Positions 30,117 to 39,630 of a stretch of DNA of 64,000 bases are shown piece by piece. Each line of letters begins with the position of its first letter. Position 1 is the first letter of the stretch. The DNA lies in contig CM035311.1 in assembly GCA_002900995.3 (NCBI GenBank), positions 868,001-932,000 of the forward strand, written 5' to 3'. Source of the DNA: Ganoderma boninense. Lineage: Eukaryota; Basidiomycota; Agaricomycetes; Polyporales; Polyporaceae. Both the position numbers and the translations under genes were made by a program. Below the pieces are notes generated by a model. The model had not been told where the DNA came from. It saw nothing but the letters and a program-made list of their open reading frames with translations, and searched no databases.

Positions 30117-33100
30117 CTAATCCTCCTCCTCACGTTCGAGATCCACCGTGTGCGTCGTGCTGGGGGTATCGAAGTCGTCGTCGAGGATGTCATCGTCGCC
30201 TTGTGACTCGGATGCTTCCATGGCGCGGAGGCGGGCGGTGGAGATGTCGAAGTCCGGGGAGCCGTCCGTGAGCCACGGGAGGTCGATGTGCGAGCGCGCA
30301 AGGTAGGGGAGGAGTCGGAACGCGGCAACAGTGCGGTCGAGAACCGAGCCATCGAGTTCGGCGAGAATGTAGGCGCCGCCGCGGTTGCGGGAGAGCACGA
30401 CATATGGACCCAGATAACGGGGCCGCATCTTGCGGTTAAGCGATTTTTCGATGGCCGTGTTCCGCATGAGGACGAGGGCGCCGCGCTGGAAGTCGTAGTC
30501 GATAATTGATGCGGTGTGCTTCCGTTCCATGACGCGGGCGGCCTCGTTGCGAGCGTGGTAGACCTGTGAGTGGATCCGAGCCAGATCATCCTGCCGTCGA
30601 GCAAGGGCCCGGGCACGAGCACCTATAAGGTCGGTCGTCGGAAGGAGAGCATCCGGAGCGGGCATGAGAAACGTCGCTTCAACAATGTCGAGAGGGAGGA
30701 CGGGGTGACAACCTGTGACTGCGAAATATGGTGAGCAGCCAAGCTGTCGGCGGACAGTAATGTGGCTGGCCCAGAGGACGTGGTGGAGGTACTGAGCCCA
30801 GCGTGATTGATCGCCGGTGGCGGCTTTGAAAAGGGCTTGACGGACGTCGAGATGTGGTCGCTCGATGATGCCGTTGGCGCGGGAGTTGTAACCAGATATG
30901 CGTATATGCCGGATCCCGTACTTCTTGGCGAGGAAGTCTAGCGCCTTGATCCACGGCGTCCCATTGTCGCTGACGATTTCGACCAGGGTTCCCCAACGGC
31001 AGAGGAGGTCTTGAAAGAGCCATTCTCCGAGGGTCCGACCGGTTTCGCGACGTAATGCGCGGGCTTCGGGGTAACCACTAAGGGCGCAACGGGCGTGGGC
31101 AATGTACTTGAAGCCGCTGGAGGTTGGCATGTGCATGGTGTCGGCGTGGACGCGGACGAAGATAGAGGAAGGGGGACGGGGGACAGTGGGGGGGAGGAGA
31201 ACCTGGCGGAGCTGTCGCGCCTGACAAAGATGGCATGTACGGACGTACCAGACCACGTCCGCCTGCATATGTGGCCACCAAAAGCGGAGCACGAGAAGTG
31301 CGTGCATGGCGTAAGTCCCTTTGTGCGCAACGTCGTCGTGAGCTTGCCGGAGGATGTCAAGGCGTTGTGTCAGCCAAAGAACGAGGCGGTCCTCGCCTGT
31401 TGTGCTGCGGCGCCAGAGACGGGACTTGAAGACGTAAAACCGTGTGGCGAATCGATGGAAAGTTGCGAAAGCGTCATCCGAGAGGCCATCGGGGCGAGTG
31501 AGGGCGTTGAGGTAGCGCCATACAGCGAGCAGGCGGTCGTCTTTGGCTTGGGCGGCAGGAGAGCGCGGGATGGTGGCTGGTGGAGTTGAGGTTGAGTCGG
31601 AGGGGTGGGGGGCTGCGTCGTGAGTGTAGGTCGGTGTTGGCGGGGTCGGGCTGGCTAGGAGAGGCGCGGGTGTGTTGATAAGGTGGAGGAAGCCGTTGAG
31701 GCGGTCGATCCAGTCTTCATCTTCTTCTGGCGGGTCAGGCGGGTCGTCGGGCTGAGGTTGTCGTCAGGAGAGGCCATCGGGGCCGTGCAGAACACCAGGA
31801 ACGTGGACGAGGCGGAACTGGAAAGTGAGGATGGTGACAATCCACCTGTTGATGGAGGCGCTGGGAGACTCGTCGGGATGATTGAGCATGCCTTTGATGT
31901 ATCGCGCATCGACCTCGACGACGAGATGGCGAAGACCGATGAGGAGCCGCTTGCAGGCTCGGAGGGCGCGGAAAAGGCCGTAGATCTCGAGCTTCGCCTG
32001 GGAGTAGGCGGCTTCACGGGCATTGAGGATGAGCGAGCCGAAGCGGGCGTAGTAGCGTCGCGTGGGGTCTTGTGAGTCGCACTGGGCCAGGAGATAGCCA
32101 ACGGCGATATAGGATGTGTCGACAGCGAGGATGACTTCGGCGTCGGAGTCGTAGTCGAGGGGGCGGAGCGCAGGTGAGGCGAGGAGGGCAGCTTTGAGGT
32201 CGTCTTGAGCACGGACTTGCTCGGGGCCCCAGACGAAGGGCTCAGTCTTGCGCGTGAGTCGGAGGAGGGGCCAGGCGCGGTGACTGAAGTTTCGGATGAA
32301 GGCGCGGGCCATGCCTACCGTGCCGAGGAAAGCGCGTACGTCGGAAAGGTTGCGACAAGGACCCCAGTTGACAATCTTGGCATAGTTCGACGGCTCGGGG
32401 ACACGACCAGCATATGTGCAACGGTGACCGATAGCAGTAAACTCACCGGCGATGATGAGGGACTTGGGGCCGGAGAAGGTCGCACCAACATACTCGATGC
32501 GCTGGATGACCCGGTTTGCGTTGCAGAGGTGCTCCCAGACGAAGCGTCGAATGCCGGGGTTCTCAGGAATCGTCTCAAAGCCGCCGTCGGGGAGTTCGTA
32601 GCGCGTCTTGGGGCCGCGGGTGGTGACATCGTCGATGTAGGGGATAGTGACGTGTGGGATTTCGGGTTGGAGAATGTGGCAGACATCCTCGTGGAAGATG
32701 GGGACTGAGTTGGTCCACCCCATAGGGAGAGTGACGAGGCGTCGGGCACCAAACGGGGTCTGGAATGTTGTGAGGTCGCGGGAGGACTCGGCGATCTTGC
32801 GCTCGTCGTAGCCAACGTAGAGGTCGAGGACGCCACCGCATGCGCGCCCGGCGAAGTGGTCGGCAATTTGCTCGGTGAAGGGAGGGACTCCGGATTGAGC
32901 GATTGTGACAGCGTTAAGAGGCTCGAGGGAGTGGACGATGCGGAGAGACTTGCCGTCCTTCTTCAAGACCCAAAACCAGCGAGAGCGGTAGGCAGAATTG
33001 GAGGGCTCATACACACCTGCTTCATCCTTGGCGCGGATGATGCGGCAGACCTCGTCGTAGAGGCCCGGAGGAATGGGGATGTTGCGCTGGACCCAGGGCG

Positions 33101-33959
33101 TGTGCGGGATGACGGGTATTTGAACGGGAGGGAAGAAGTCTTCACGGAACGAGCCGCGTTCCGAGTCGGTCCAGGCAAAAGCGCGGTCGTGTTGCATGTA
33201 AAGTTGATGGAGAAGCTTGTTTTCCTCTGGCCAGAGGAAGTCGCCATGGAGCTCATCAACGAGCTGCTTGCGTTCGGTGGTGTAGCGGCCAGTCGGGGTG
33301 AAGTCGGGTGGGTGCGGCGAAAGGGGTTTCATGGAGGATAGAGGGTCGCCAACGATGTTGCGGTGGATGCGGAAATCGGAGGGGAGTGGGGCGAGGACGG
33401 GTTTGACCTTCTTGGCGACGGGTTTGTACTTCTTTTTGGATGAGAGGTAGGCGGGAGCTGCGCTGTAAGCAAAACCCGTATCAGCATGGAACGGGAAATG
33501 AGGGGTATCATGTTGAATGGATAGGATTGGGGCAAGCAGGGGAACGGCAGAGGGGCCGGGCAGAGAGGATGATGAGCTGGAAAGGGTGGTTGAGGCTGAG
33601 GCGCTGAGGGCGTGGGAATGAATCGAAAAAAGGGGAAACAAGGTATCGGCTGGTGGCGGTTGTTCGTATTTCTGAAAAGTTGACGCAGGCGGGAGTGCAG
33701 TATCAAGAATATTGTAGTTAGGCTGGTAAGAAGTATAGCAAAGATCGTAAGGGAAAGAGGGGTCAAAGAGCGAGTCAGTACCGAGGGTATCCGGATCACA
33801 AACAGAAAGATAAAGCAGGTCAAGATCGGCAGGGCTGTAAGTGGGGGCGAGGACCGAATAAGCATCAACGGTGTAAGTAGCAGAGTTGCCGGGTATACCA
33901 CTAATGATTAAAGCTATACTTTCACCGTCTTCTAGCAGGTCCTCTAGCTGCGAAAATCC
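30117..33959 (-). CDS. Gypsy-A Pol: RT, RNase H, integrase; one in-frame stop
   Basis: Pol is entered by a -1 shift from gag at 33953-33959 and stays open through a variable linker (ATYTVDAYSVLAPTYS). RT has VLKKDGKSLRIVHSLEPLN, MGWTNSVPIFHEDV and IPYIDDV (YIDD active site). RNase H has ILAVDTSYIAVGYLLAQ. After GVLHGPDGLS the frame meets TGA at 31764-31766 and then continues in the same frame, with a coding-like linker, into integrase. Integrase has the CHLCQ part of the finger, HADTMHMP, VSDNGTPW and NGIIERPH, giving D, D and E. It ends with an acidic tail and has no chromodomain. The TGA is likely a CGA-to-TGA change (a CpG transition) that inactivates this copy. This RT type is widespread in Agaricomycetes. 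Confidence 0.85.
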
Positions 33960-36454
33960 TCGGGCACGTCTTCGACAGTCGTGTGGTAGCGGCCTGGCTT
34001 GGAAGGATCAGCACGGACGAACTCGGGTGGCCGGCGCGGAGCAGTCGGGATGGTGGCAACAGTGTCCGAGTTGGGATCATGGAGGGTAATGGTCTGAGAA
34101 CCATCGGATTTCGTATGGACGATACTGGAGGTGAGGAGGTCGAAGGGTCGGCCGAGGAGCACGTCGTAGGCGGGGGAGCGGATGACATGGAACTGGAGGT
34201 AGACGGTGATGCTGCCGAACCGGACCGGGACGTTCCGTGCGAGACCGAGCGAATAGTCGCATGCGCCGTTCGCGCTCTGCATCTGAAGAATGACTTGAGG
34301 GTCGTACGAGAGGCCGAGATGGTGGCAGACGCCCTCCGACATGGAGACAATAGAGCACCCGTCGTCGTGGATGCACGAGACCACAGTTCCCGAGCCGAAG
34401 GTACCTGGAATTGCCCGAATGGCGGCTGACTCGACAGAGACCTTGACGGGTTTGCGCTCCGCATCCGGCGGGAGGCTCTTGAAGTACATGTCGACTGGAT
34501 CGGGGATCACAAACATGCCAGGTGGGGGAGATTCTGAAAAGCTGCACTGGGTGGAGTCGAATGAGGCTGGCAGTGAGGAGATGAGAATGTCGTGCTTGCG
34601 TAAAGATGACTCCGCCAGCAATTGGTCGTCCTCCATGAAAGGAAGGGCTGGCTCGCCTTGCGAAAGAACTGGTTCCGTGGGGATTTTCCGTGTGGTGCAA
34701 AGCTCGCGCGTCGAGGCACAGAATTCCGGGGACATCGAAAGAAGCTCCTCCTTCGTGACCATGATTGGCTGTTCGAGGCACCGGCGTAGGACTTTGGCAA
34801 CGTGACCGGGATCGTAGACGGGCGGGCGTGCACGATACGCGGGGTCTGGCTTCTTCGAGACTAGTGGCGTGCGAGGAGGAGGGAGGCCGTAGTTCCGCTG
34901 GGATGGGGGTGCGTATGTCGCGTCGCGTGCGTTCGCGAATGGGTGCTCGAGAGAAGGGAGCGGCATGCTACTGGGGGCTGTGACTGTAGAGACAGTGGGG
35001 GCGGCGGCAGGTGCCAGTGGTCCAGTGGGGGCGGCGGCAGGTGCCAGTGGTCCAGTGGCTGATGCTGCAGCTGGTGTGCTCTGTTGCCCAGCATCGTCAG
35101 GCAGCTCCTCGATGTGCGCAGCGGGCGGAGGAGTGGGCGCGCGGACCGGGGGATCGTCAAAACGGACGCTGCGACGACGGGCGCGCTCGGCGCGAGCCTC
35201 TGCTTCATTAGCCATAGCTGCGGTGCGTGGTGCGTGCTGGGCCGCGAGCTGTTGCTCAAGCGCGTAAAGTTCCTGTCGGCGGGCCTCGATTTGCTGAGCT
35301 AACTCCAATCCGGGCTCTCGCTTCTGTGGAGTGCTGATGGTGGCTAGTGCGTACGTGGGCTCCACTGTCAGTGATGTGTGGTGAACGGGTGCGAAGAACA
35401 GCTGTGGCATGGCACCAGTCGGCGCGCGCACTTCGGGATACAGCTGATGGTATTTCTGGACCCGCTCGCGGAGCGTCGCGCCAGGGACCGCGTTCGGAAC
35501 GAAGTTGCCATTCGGCAACGTGACCTGGCCCCGTTCATTCCGTTGAACAAGGCCGGCAGCAAGGCCTGTGTCGACAAGAGGGCAAGTGCGGATGCCGTGG
35601 CTCTCATCGTTGCAGTAGAAACAGGTGCGCGGCGGAGGCTGAGCGGCCGGGTTGCCAGGGGCAGCCATGTGAGGTGGGAGAGGTCGTTGATGGAATGGTG
35701 GTGCGGCCGCGGGTGACGGGTTCGTTGCCGCTGGAGTCTTCTGAGCTTGCATAAAGGCGGCCGCGATGTTCGCTAGGGACTCGACCGCTTGCGTGAGCTC
35801 GGACTTGACCTGCGGAGCCGTCGTGCTTGTCGGAATTGCTGCGACTGTGGTAGAACCGCTGAGCGTTGCAGCCTCGAGTGTGTGGCGGACGGCCTCGGTC
35901 ACTTGGGCAATGGTGTATGGATCGCGCGGGTAGCGAGTCGCGGTAACGGTGATGCGTAGACGTTCAAGGACTGTGGTACGGATGAGCGGAGGGAGCCCAT
36001 GCAGGAAAAGATGGTCGCGATCGTCCGCGCGGAGTTGCCGGCCCGAAACTAGGAACGAGGCGATGTCGCGGAACTTGCGACTGTAAACGTTAAAGTCCTT
36101 GACAGAATTGATGGTGGACGAGGACGTCGCGGCAACGTGAAGGTCGAGATCGCGCCGACTGAAGAGACTGATGCCGTCCTCGCCAATGTATTCAATCTTG
36201 ACAACCCGTTTAAAGGCCTCGTAGGATGAGTCATCGTTTGTGAACTCTGGGAAGGCCCGCCAGATGGTCTTCTCTGAATCAGGGACGTAACGGACGGCAT
36301 GGCCTTTCTTCTCACCATCATCGTCGATGCCGGCCTGCTCAAGACAAAAGTCGAGGTCCTCGAAGAACCCTATTATGGACCGACTGTCCGCGATGGGATC
36401 AAAAGCCGGTGCACCCGAGGCGCCGCGGGGAGGCATTCGATAGGGCTGTGCCAT
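33944..36454 (-). CDS. Gypsy-A Gag with retropepsin-like C-terminus
   Basis: The start at ATG 36454 (MAQPYRMPPRGASGAPAFDP) is chosen by alignment with the Gypsy-B Gag start. A capsid-like domain (PDSEKTIWRAFPEF, RKFRDIASFLVSGRQ) is followed by a zinc knuckle CFYCNDESHGIRTC, a proline/alanine-rich part with PLAPAAAPTG repeats, and a protease-like domain. In the last, IHDDGCSIVSM replaces the usual D-T/S-G and DVLLGRPFDLLTSS is the second conserved block. Upstream of 36454 the same frame is open to about 36896 with protein-like sequence but no ATG. The stop at 33944-33946 follows the -1 shift site by a few codons. No internal stops. Confidence 0.82.
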   Translation of the reverse strand: MAQPYRMPPRGASGAPAFDPIADSRSIIGFFEDLDFCLEQAGIDDDGEKKGHAVRYVPDSEKTIWRAFPEFTNDDSSYEAFKRVVKIEYIGEDGISLFSRRDLDLHVAATSSSTINSVKDFNVYSRKFRDIASFLVSGRQLRADDRDHLFLHGLPPLIRTTVLERLRITVTATRYPRDPYTIAQVTEAVRHTLEAATLSGSTTVAAIPTSTTAPQVKSELTQAVESLANIAAAFMQAQKTPAATNPSPAAAPPFHQRPLPPHMAAPGNPAAQPPPRTCFYCNDESHGIRTCPLVDTGLAAGLVQRNERGQVTLPNGNFVPNAVPGATLRERVQKYHQLYPEVRAPTGAMPQLFFAPVHHTSLTVEPTYALATISTPQKREPGLELAQQIEARRQELYALEQQLAAQHAPRTAAMANEAEARAERARRRSVRFDDPPVRAPTPPPAAHIEELPDDAGQQSTPAAASATGPLAPAAAPTGPLAPAAAPTVSTVTAPSSMPLPSLEHPFANARDATYAPPSQRNYGLPPPRTPLVSKKPDPAYRARPPVYDPGHVAKVLRRCLEQPIMVTKEELLSMSPEFCASTRELCTTRKIPTEPVLSQGEPALPFMEDDQLLAESSLRKHDILISSLPASFDSTQCSFSESPPPGMFVIPDPVDMYFKSLPPDAERKPVKVSVESAAIRAIPGTFGSGTVVSCIHDDGCSIVSMSEGVCHHLGLSYDPQVILQMQSANGACDYSLGLARNVPVRFGSITVYLQFHVIRSPAYDVLLGRPFDLLTSSIVHTKSDGSQTITLHDPNSDTVATIPTAPRRPPEFVRADPSKPGRYHTTVEDVPEDFRS
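33953..33959 (-). promoter_or_regulatory. Gypsy-A -1 frameshift site
   Basis: In the gag frame GAG GAT TTT CGC AGC TAG contains the heptamer G GAT TTT two codons before the stop, and the -1 frame runs open into Pol. No strong stem-loop is obvious downstream. Gypsy-C uses the same heptamer. Confidence 0.65.
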
Positions 36455-36896
36455 TGCAGGGTGGTTGGCGCGAAGTTGCTGGAGGAGTTGACCAAAGACC
36501 GGGAGGAACGAAGGCTGGGCGGTGTCGGGACGTGTGAGCGGAAGGTTGGGCCACTGTTCGGGGTGTGTGTCGAGGTATGAGAGGTCCGGAGAAGGCTCGC
36601 GGGGGGAAGGGGGTCGGCTCGGATTAGACGTCGGGGTGCGGGTTAGAGGCGAGAGGCTCCGGGTGAGAAGATCGCGGGCTTCTGCTTCGTCTGAGCTGGA
36701 ATCGAGATTGTTGTGGGTGGCGTCGAATGATGGGACCTCGGCGAAGAGTTCGGGATCGTCGAGGAGATCTGCGACCGCTGCGTTCAGTTGGTCGAGCTCG
36801 GCCTGGCGTCGGAGGGATCCACGAGTGGTACGCGACGTGGTGGAGAGGAGGTGTTCGGACGAGGTTCGTCCGAGTCGCAAGACGCGCAGCCTGTCA
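36455..36896 (-). other. AUG-less in-frame N-terminal extension of Gypsy-A gag
   Basis: A stop-free stretch of about 147 codons upstream of and in frame with the gag ATG reads like protein (ELDQLNAAVADLLDDPELFA, DEAEARDLLTRSLSP). No ATG occurs on the minus strand in any frame from 36455 to 37005. It may be translated from a non-AUG codon, or be a relic. Confidence 0.5.
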
Positions 36897-36985
36897 AATT
36901 AAAACAGGAGAAGGGAGGACCTAAAAGGTCAGGAGGTGCAGGGAACACTCGCCAACGGCAGGGGCTCGAAGATTCCGAGCTGAAC

Positions 36986-37003
36986 CCCTCGCGGTGGGCT
37001 CCA
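36986..37003 (-). promoter_or_regulatory. Gypsy-A primer-binding site
   Basis: TGGAGCCCACCGCGAGGG on the minus strand lies two bases after the 5' LTR and is identical to the Gypsy-B site. Confidence 0.8.
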
Positions 37004-37005
37004 GT

Positions 37006-37745
37006 TGATGTGACGTCAACCCCGGCGGGAATGGGATAGACTTGTGTGCGAGGGGGACGCGTCGCGAGCTCGTTCGAGCGTGCGCGAAGGGGAGGAAGAG
37101 AGAGAGGGAGGAGATGGACGGGTCTGGAGACGGGCTGCGCTGCGAGAAAGAGCGCGAGGTGACCTGTAAGTCAAATAGGACAAATAATCAGCGCGGGTGT
37201 TCGATGACGAGGATACGCGAGACGAGGGAGCGAGAGGGGACGCGGAACGACGAGGCGAGACGAGCACACGAAGACGACGAGAGAGGGTGAGCGAAGCTGC
37301 ATTTCGAGTACAAACGCTGAACCTAAATACAAGCGTGATGGCGGGAGTCCGCGTAAAGACGAATCCGTTGAGCAACCTACTGAAACGCGGCGGGTGAGTA
37401 CAGGATAAGTATGGTGGGGCTTGGTACCAGACAATCAGGACGAAAGGAGCATGTATTAACAGCGGGAGGGCTCCACGAGTACTAGACGGACGGGGGAGCC
37501 CAGGTCTTGCGGTGGAGGCAGTGAGAGTCGGGTGCGGTGTGATAAGGATGCAGAGGAGGGTGACGGCGGGGCTGCGACGGATGCGCGACGGGATAGCGAA
37601 GGAGGCGCGTCGGAATAGTGAAGGAGACACGACGGGAGGTTGAGGATGGCGAGCGGCGGGATGGTGGTTCGAGGTTGAGCGGAGGGCGCTAAGTCGGACG
37701 CGTCGCGCGATGGGCTACGCGTGCACGTGCACGCGTTGCACATCA
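37006..37745 (-). repeat. Gypsy-A 5' LTR (right copy)
   Basis: This 740-bp repeat is apparently identical to 7587-8326 and is followed by the duplication TCGG and the resumed host exon. Confidence 0.95.
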
Positions 37746-39098
37746 TCGGCCCCATCCATCTTACAATGGAAGCTTAGATGCACAGCCATAATTCGATCTG
37801 GGTTGGCCGTGAACTTCCTACAGTTTTTTCCAGCCACAAGTAAGTCCCAATCAAAGCTCAAGTCCTTCTCGGTGCTTACTGCAAGTCACAGTCTTCTCAA
37901 CCCTGCGTGTCTACGCTTTAAGCCGCTCATGGTCTATTTCGTCGCTAGTCTTTGTCCTCTCCAATGCACCAATGGTCGTAAATTATGTGAGTGAATTAGT
38001 GAGCTAGAGAAGACATCCTACGCTAACACTTCAAAGGTGAATACTTTCGGGATAGAACATGGATCAGGGATTCCAGACGGGGCGTTCGGCTGCGTTGAGC
38101 TTGCAGACTCGGTCGGACCCCCATATTGGGCCACAGCGTGAGGCATCTGTCTTTTAAGCATTTGTAACAGAGAGAGGGCTAACACACAGTGTCCTCAAGA
38201 TGTACGTCGATCTCCTCAGCTATGCCTCATATATCTCACGGGGGGTCCTCCAGCCCTCCTCATCGCCAGGATCAGCATCATTCTCGTGGACATCATCGTC
38301 CTCGTAGTGACGTGGTTGGCAACGTACAAGGAGGGTCTCATCACGGTTGGCGCGGGACGACGTTCTCTCCTGTTTGTCATGCTGTACAATGGTACGTGCC
38401 TCCGATGCCCGTGTCTGGGCTCTGTAGGCTGTTCGAAACCTCGTCACTGACTCGGATTCTACTCAGGTACCTGCTACTTCTCGTAAGCCCAGGCTACTGT
38501 ACGATCGAAGCTGCCCACACGGCCGTTGAATTTCTCTCCATCAGGGTCATACTCATCTTCAACATTCTCCACATTTCGTTGTCGTTCGCATCTGTGCGTT
38601 TTCAACTGCACTAAACTACGGGCCAACGATACTCATTCCTGAAAAACCAGCCCGAAGTCGGCTTCAACACCAGGTCGTTCACCAGCCACGTCACCGCCTT
38701 CACACAACCGTACTGTCCCCTGTTCCTCTCTGTTTCCCCCCTTCCGTCCACTCGCGCTGACACCAGCGTGATCTACCTTTGTGCATGTCAGGATCACGAA
38801 CATCCTCATCGCCCGTTTCCTCATCGACCTCCAGGCGACCAACCGCGCCACGATGAACATCAACGGCCCAGGGACTCGGACCGGCGAGGCGTGGCACTGG
38901 CAGCAGTCAAGCTCATCACCCTCAGACGCGGACTCGCTCCGTTTCGGAGGCTTCATAGGCTCGATAGGCTCGGTTCTAACCGCGGACTTCGGCGAGGCTG
39001 GCAGCGAAGACTTGCATCCGGATGAGGAGCTTTACGAGGAGACGCGACCAGCACCGCCCGGGCCCTCGCAACAGTCAATTTCTGGAGATGAGGCTTGA

Positions 39099-39630
39099 CT
39101 CACGCAGGAGCTCCAGTGCGAGAAAAAAGAGACTGGGTGTAGGTGGCGCTGATAGTCAAATGAAGGCTGCCGGAGCTGCTGATAACACGATAGTCTCGGA
39201 CTCGGAGGAATAAGTGTGGTAGTACAGGCCCATGTGGTTACTAAGTAGTAACTTGCCTAGCTAACCCACTCTGGAACAGCACCCACGGCCACGCGGACCT
39301 TGTACAAGGGCATGAGTGCTCTCTTGTCGTTGTATGTACCTCGTTCTGTTCATGCACCGAAGCCGAGCTGTACTTCCTCCCCGAACACGTCGCGCTTGCA
39401 TCGTGATGCACTATCGATAGTGCCCCAAGTCTTCGGTGACTGATCTGACACAATCCAAGCGCATGTGTTATAATTCGTATTATGGAAACAGTCAATTACA
39501 CACCCCGCCACCTAGGAGTCTGATCCGGTCTACAAGTACATACATACATACTAGTATCTGTGTCCTTCGCCGCCCACGGGCCCGAATTTCCCTCCACGAT
39601 ATCCCGACCGCGTACAGGCAACAACACATC
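39099..39630. other. Intergenic, tail-to-tail spacer
   Basis: This lies between the ends of the interrupted DUF6533 gene and paralogue 5. No gene was recognised. Confidence 0.5.

Larger units (their letters stand above)
7587..37745 (-). mobile_element. Gypsy-A: Ty3-type LTR retrotransposon, outermost element of the nest
   Basis: The 740-bp terminal repeats (7587-8326 and 37006-37745) look identical and start TGATGTG and end CACATCA. A 4-bp duplication TCGG flanks the element at 7583-7586 and 37746-37749. Coding is on the minus strand: gag with a zinc knuckle and retropepsin-like end, then RT-RNase H-integrase in the -1 frame. Without the nested insert the element is about 8.84 kb. It was inserted into a DUF6533 exon and later received the Copia element at 8537. 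The pol gene has one in-frame TGA at 31764-31766; otherwise the element looks young. Confidence 0.92.
7139..39098 (+). pseudogene. DUF6533-domain gene split by the 30-kb retrotransposon nest
   Basis: The 5' part lies at 7139-7586. The first exon starts MSSQSAEDAEIILT, and an exon from 7341 carries SEVGLFWSRKLSGPTILFALN. The 3' part lies at 37746-39098, with exons for RCTAIIRSGLAVNFLQFFP, VFSTLRVYALSRSWSISS, a hydrophobic block (ISIILVDIIVLVVTW) and the C-terminal ILIARFLIDLQATNRATMN, ending at 39098. Removing the insert and one TCGG duplication joins an exon in frame (..RFCHSAPSILQWK..), with an acceptor just before GAGAGTCG at 7564. Both halves keep open frames and splice sites, so the break is recent. 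The gene as it stands cannot make the normal protein. Confidence 0.75.

Noticed and set aside
29690..30622. 310-codon minus-strand frame across the Copia LTR and Gypsy-A end
   Set aside because: It crosses an element junction and reads the integrase region in the wrong frame.
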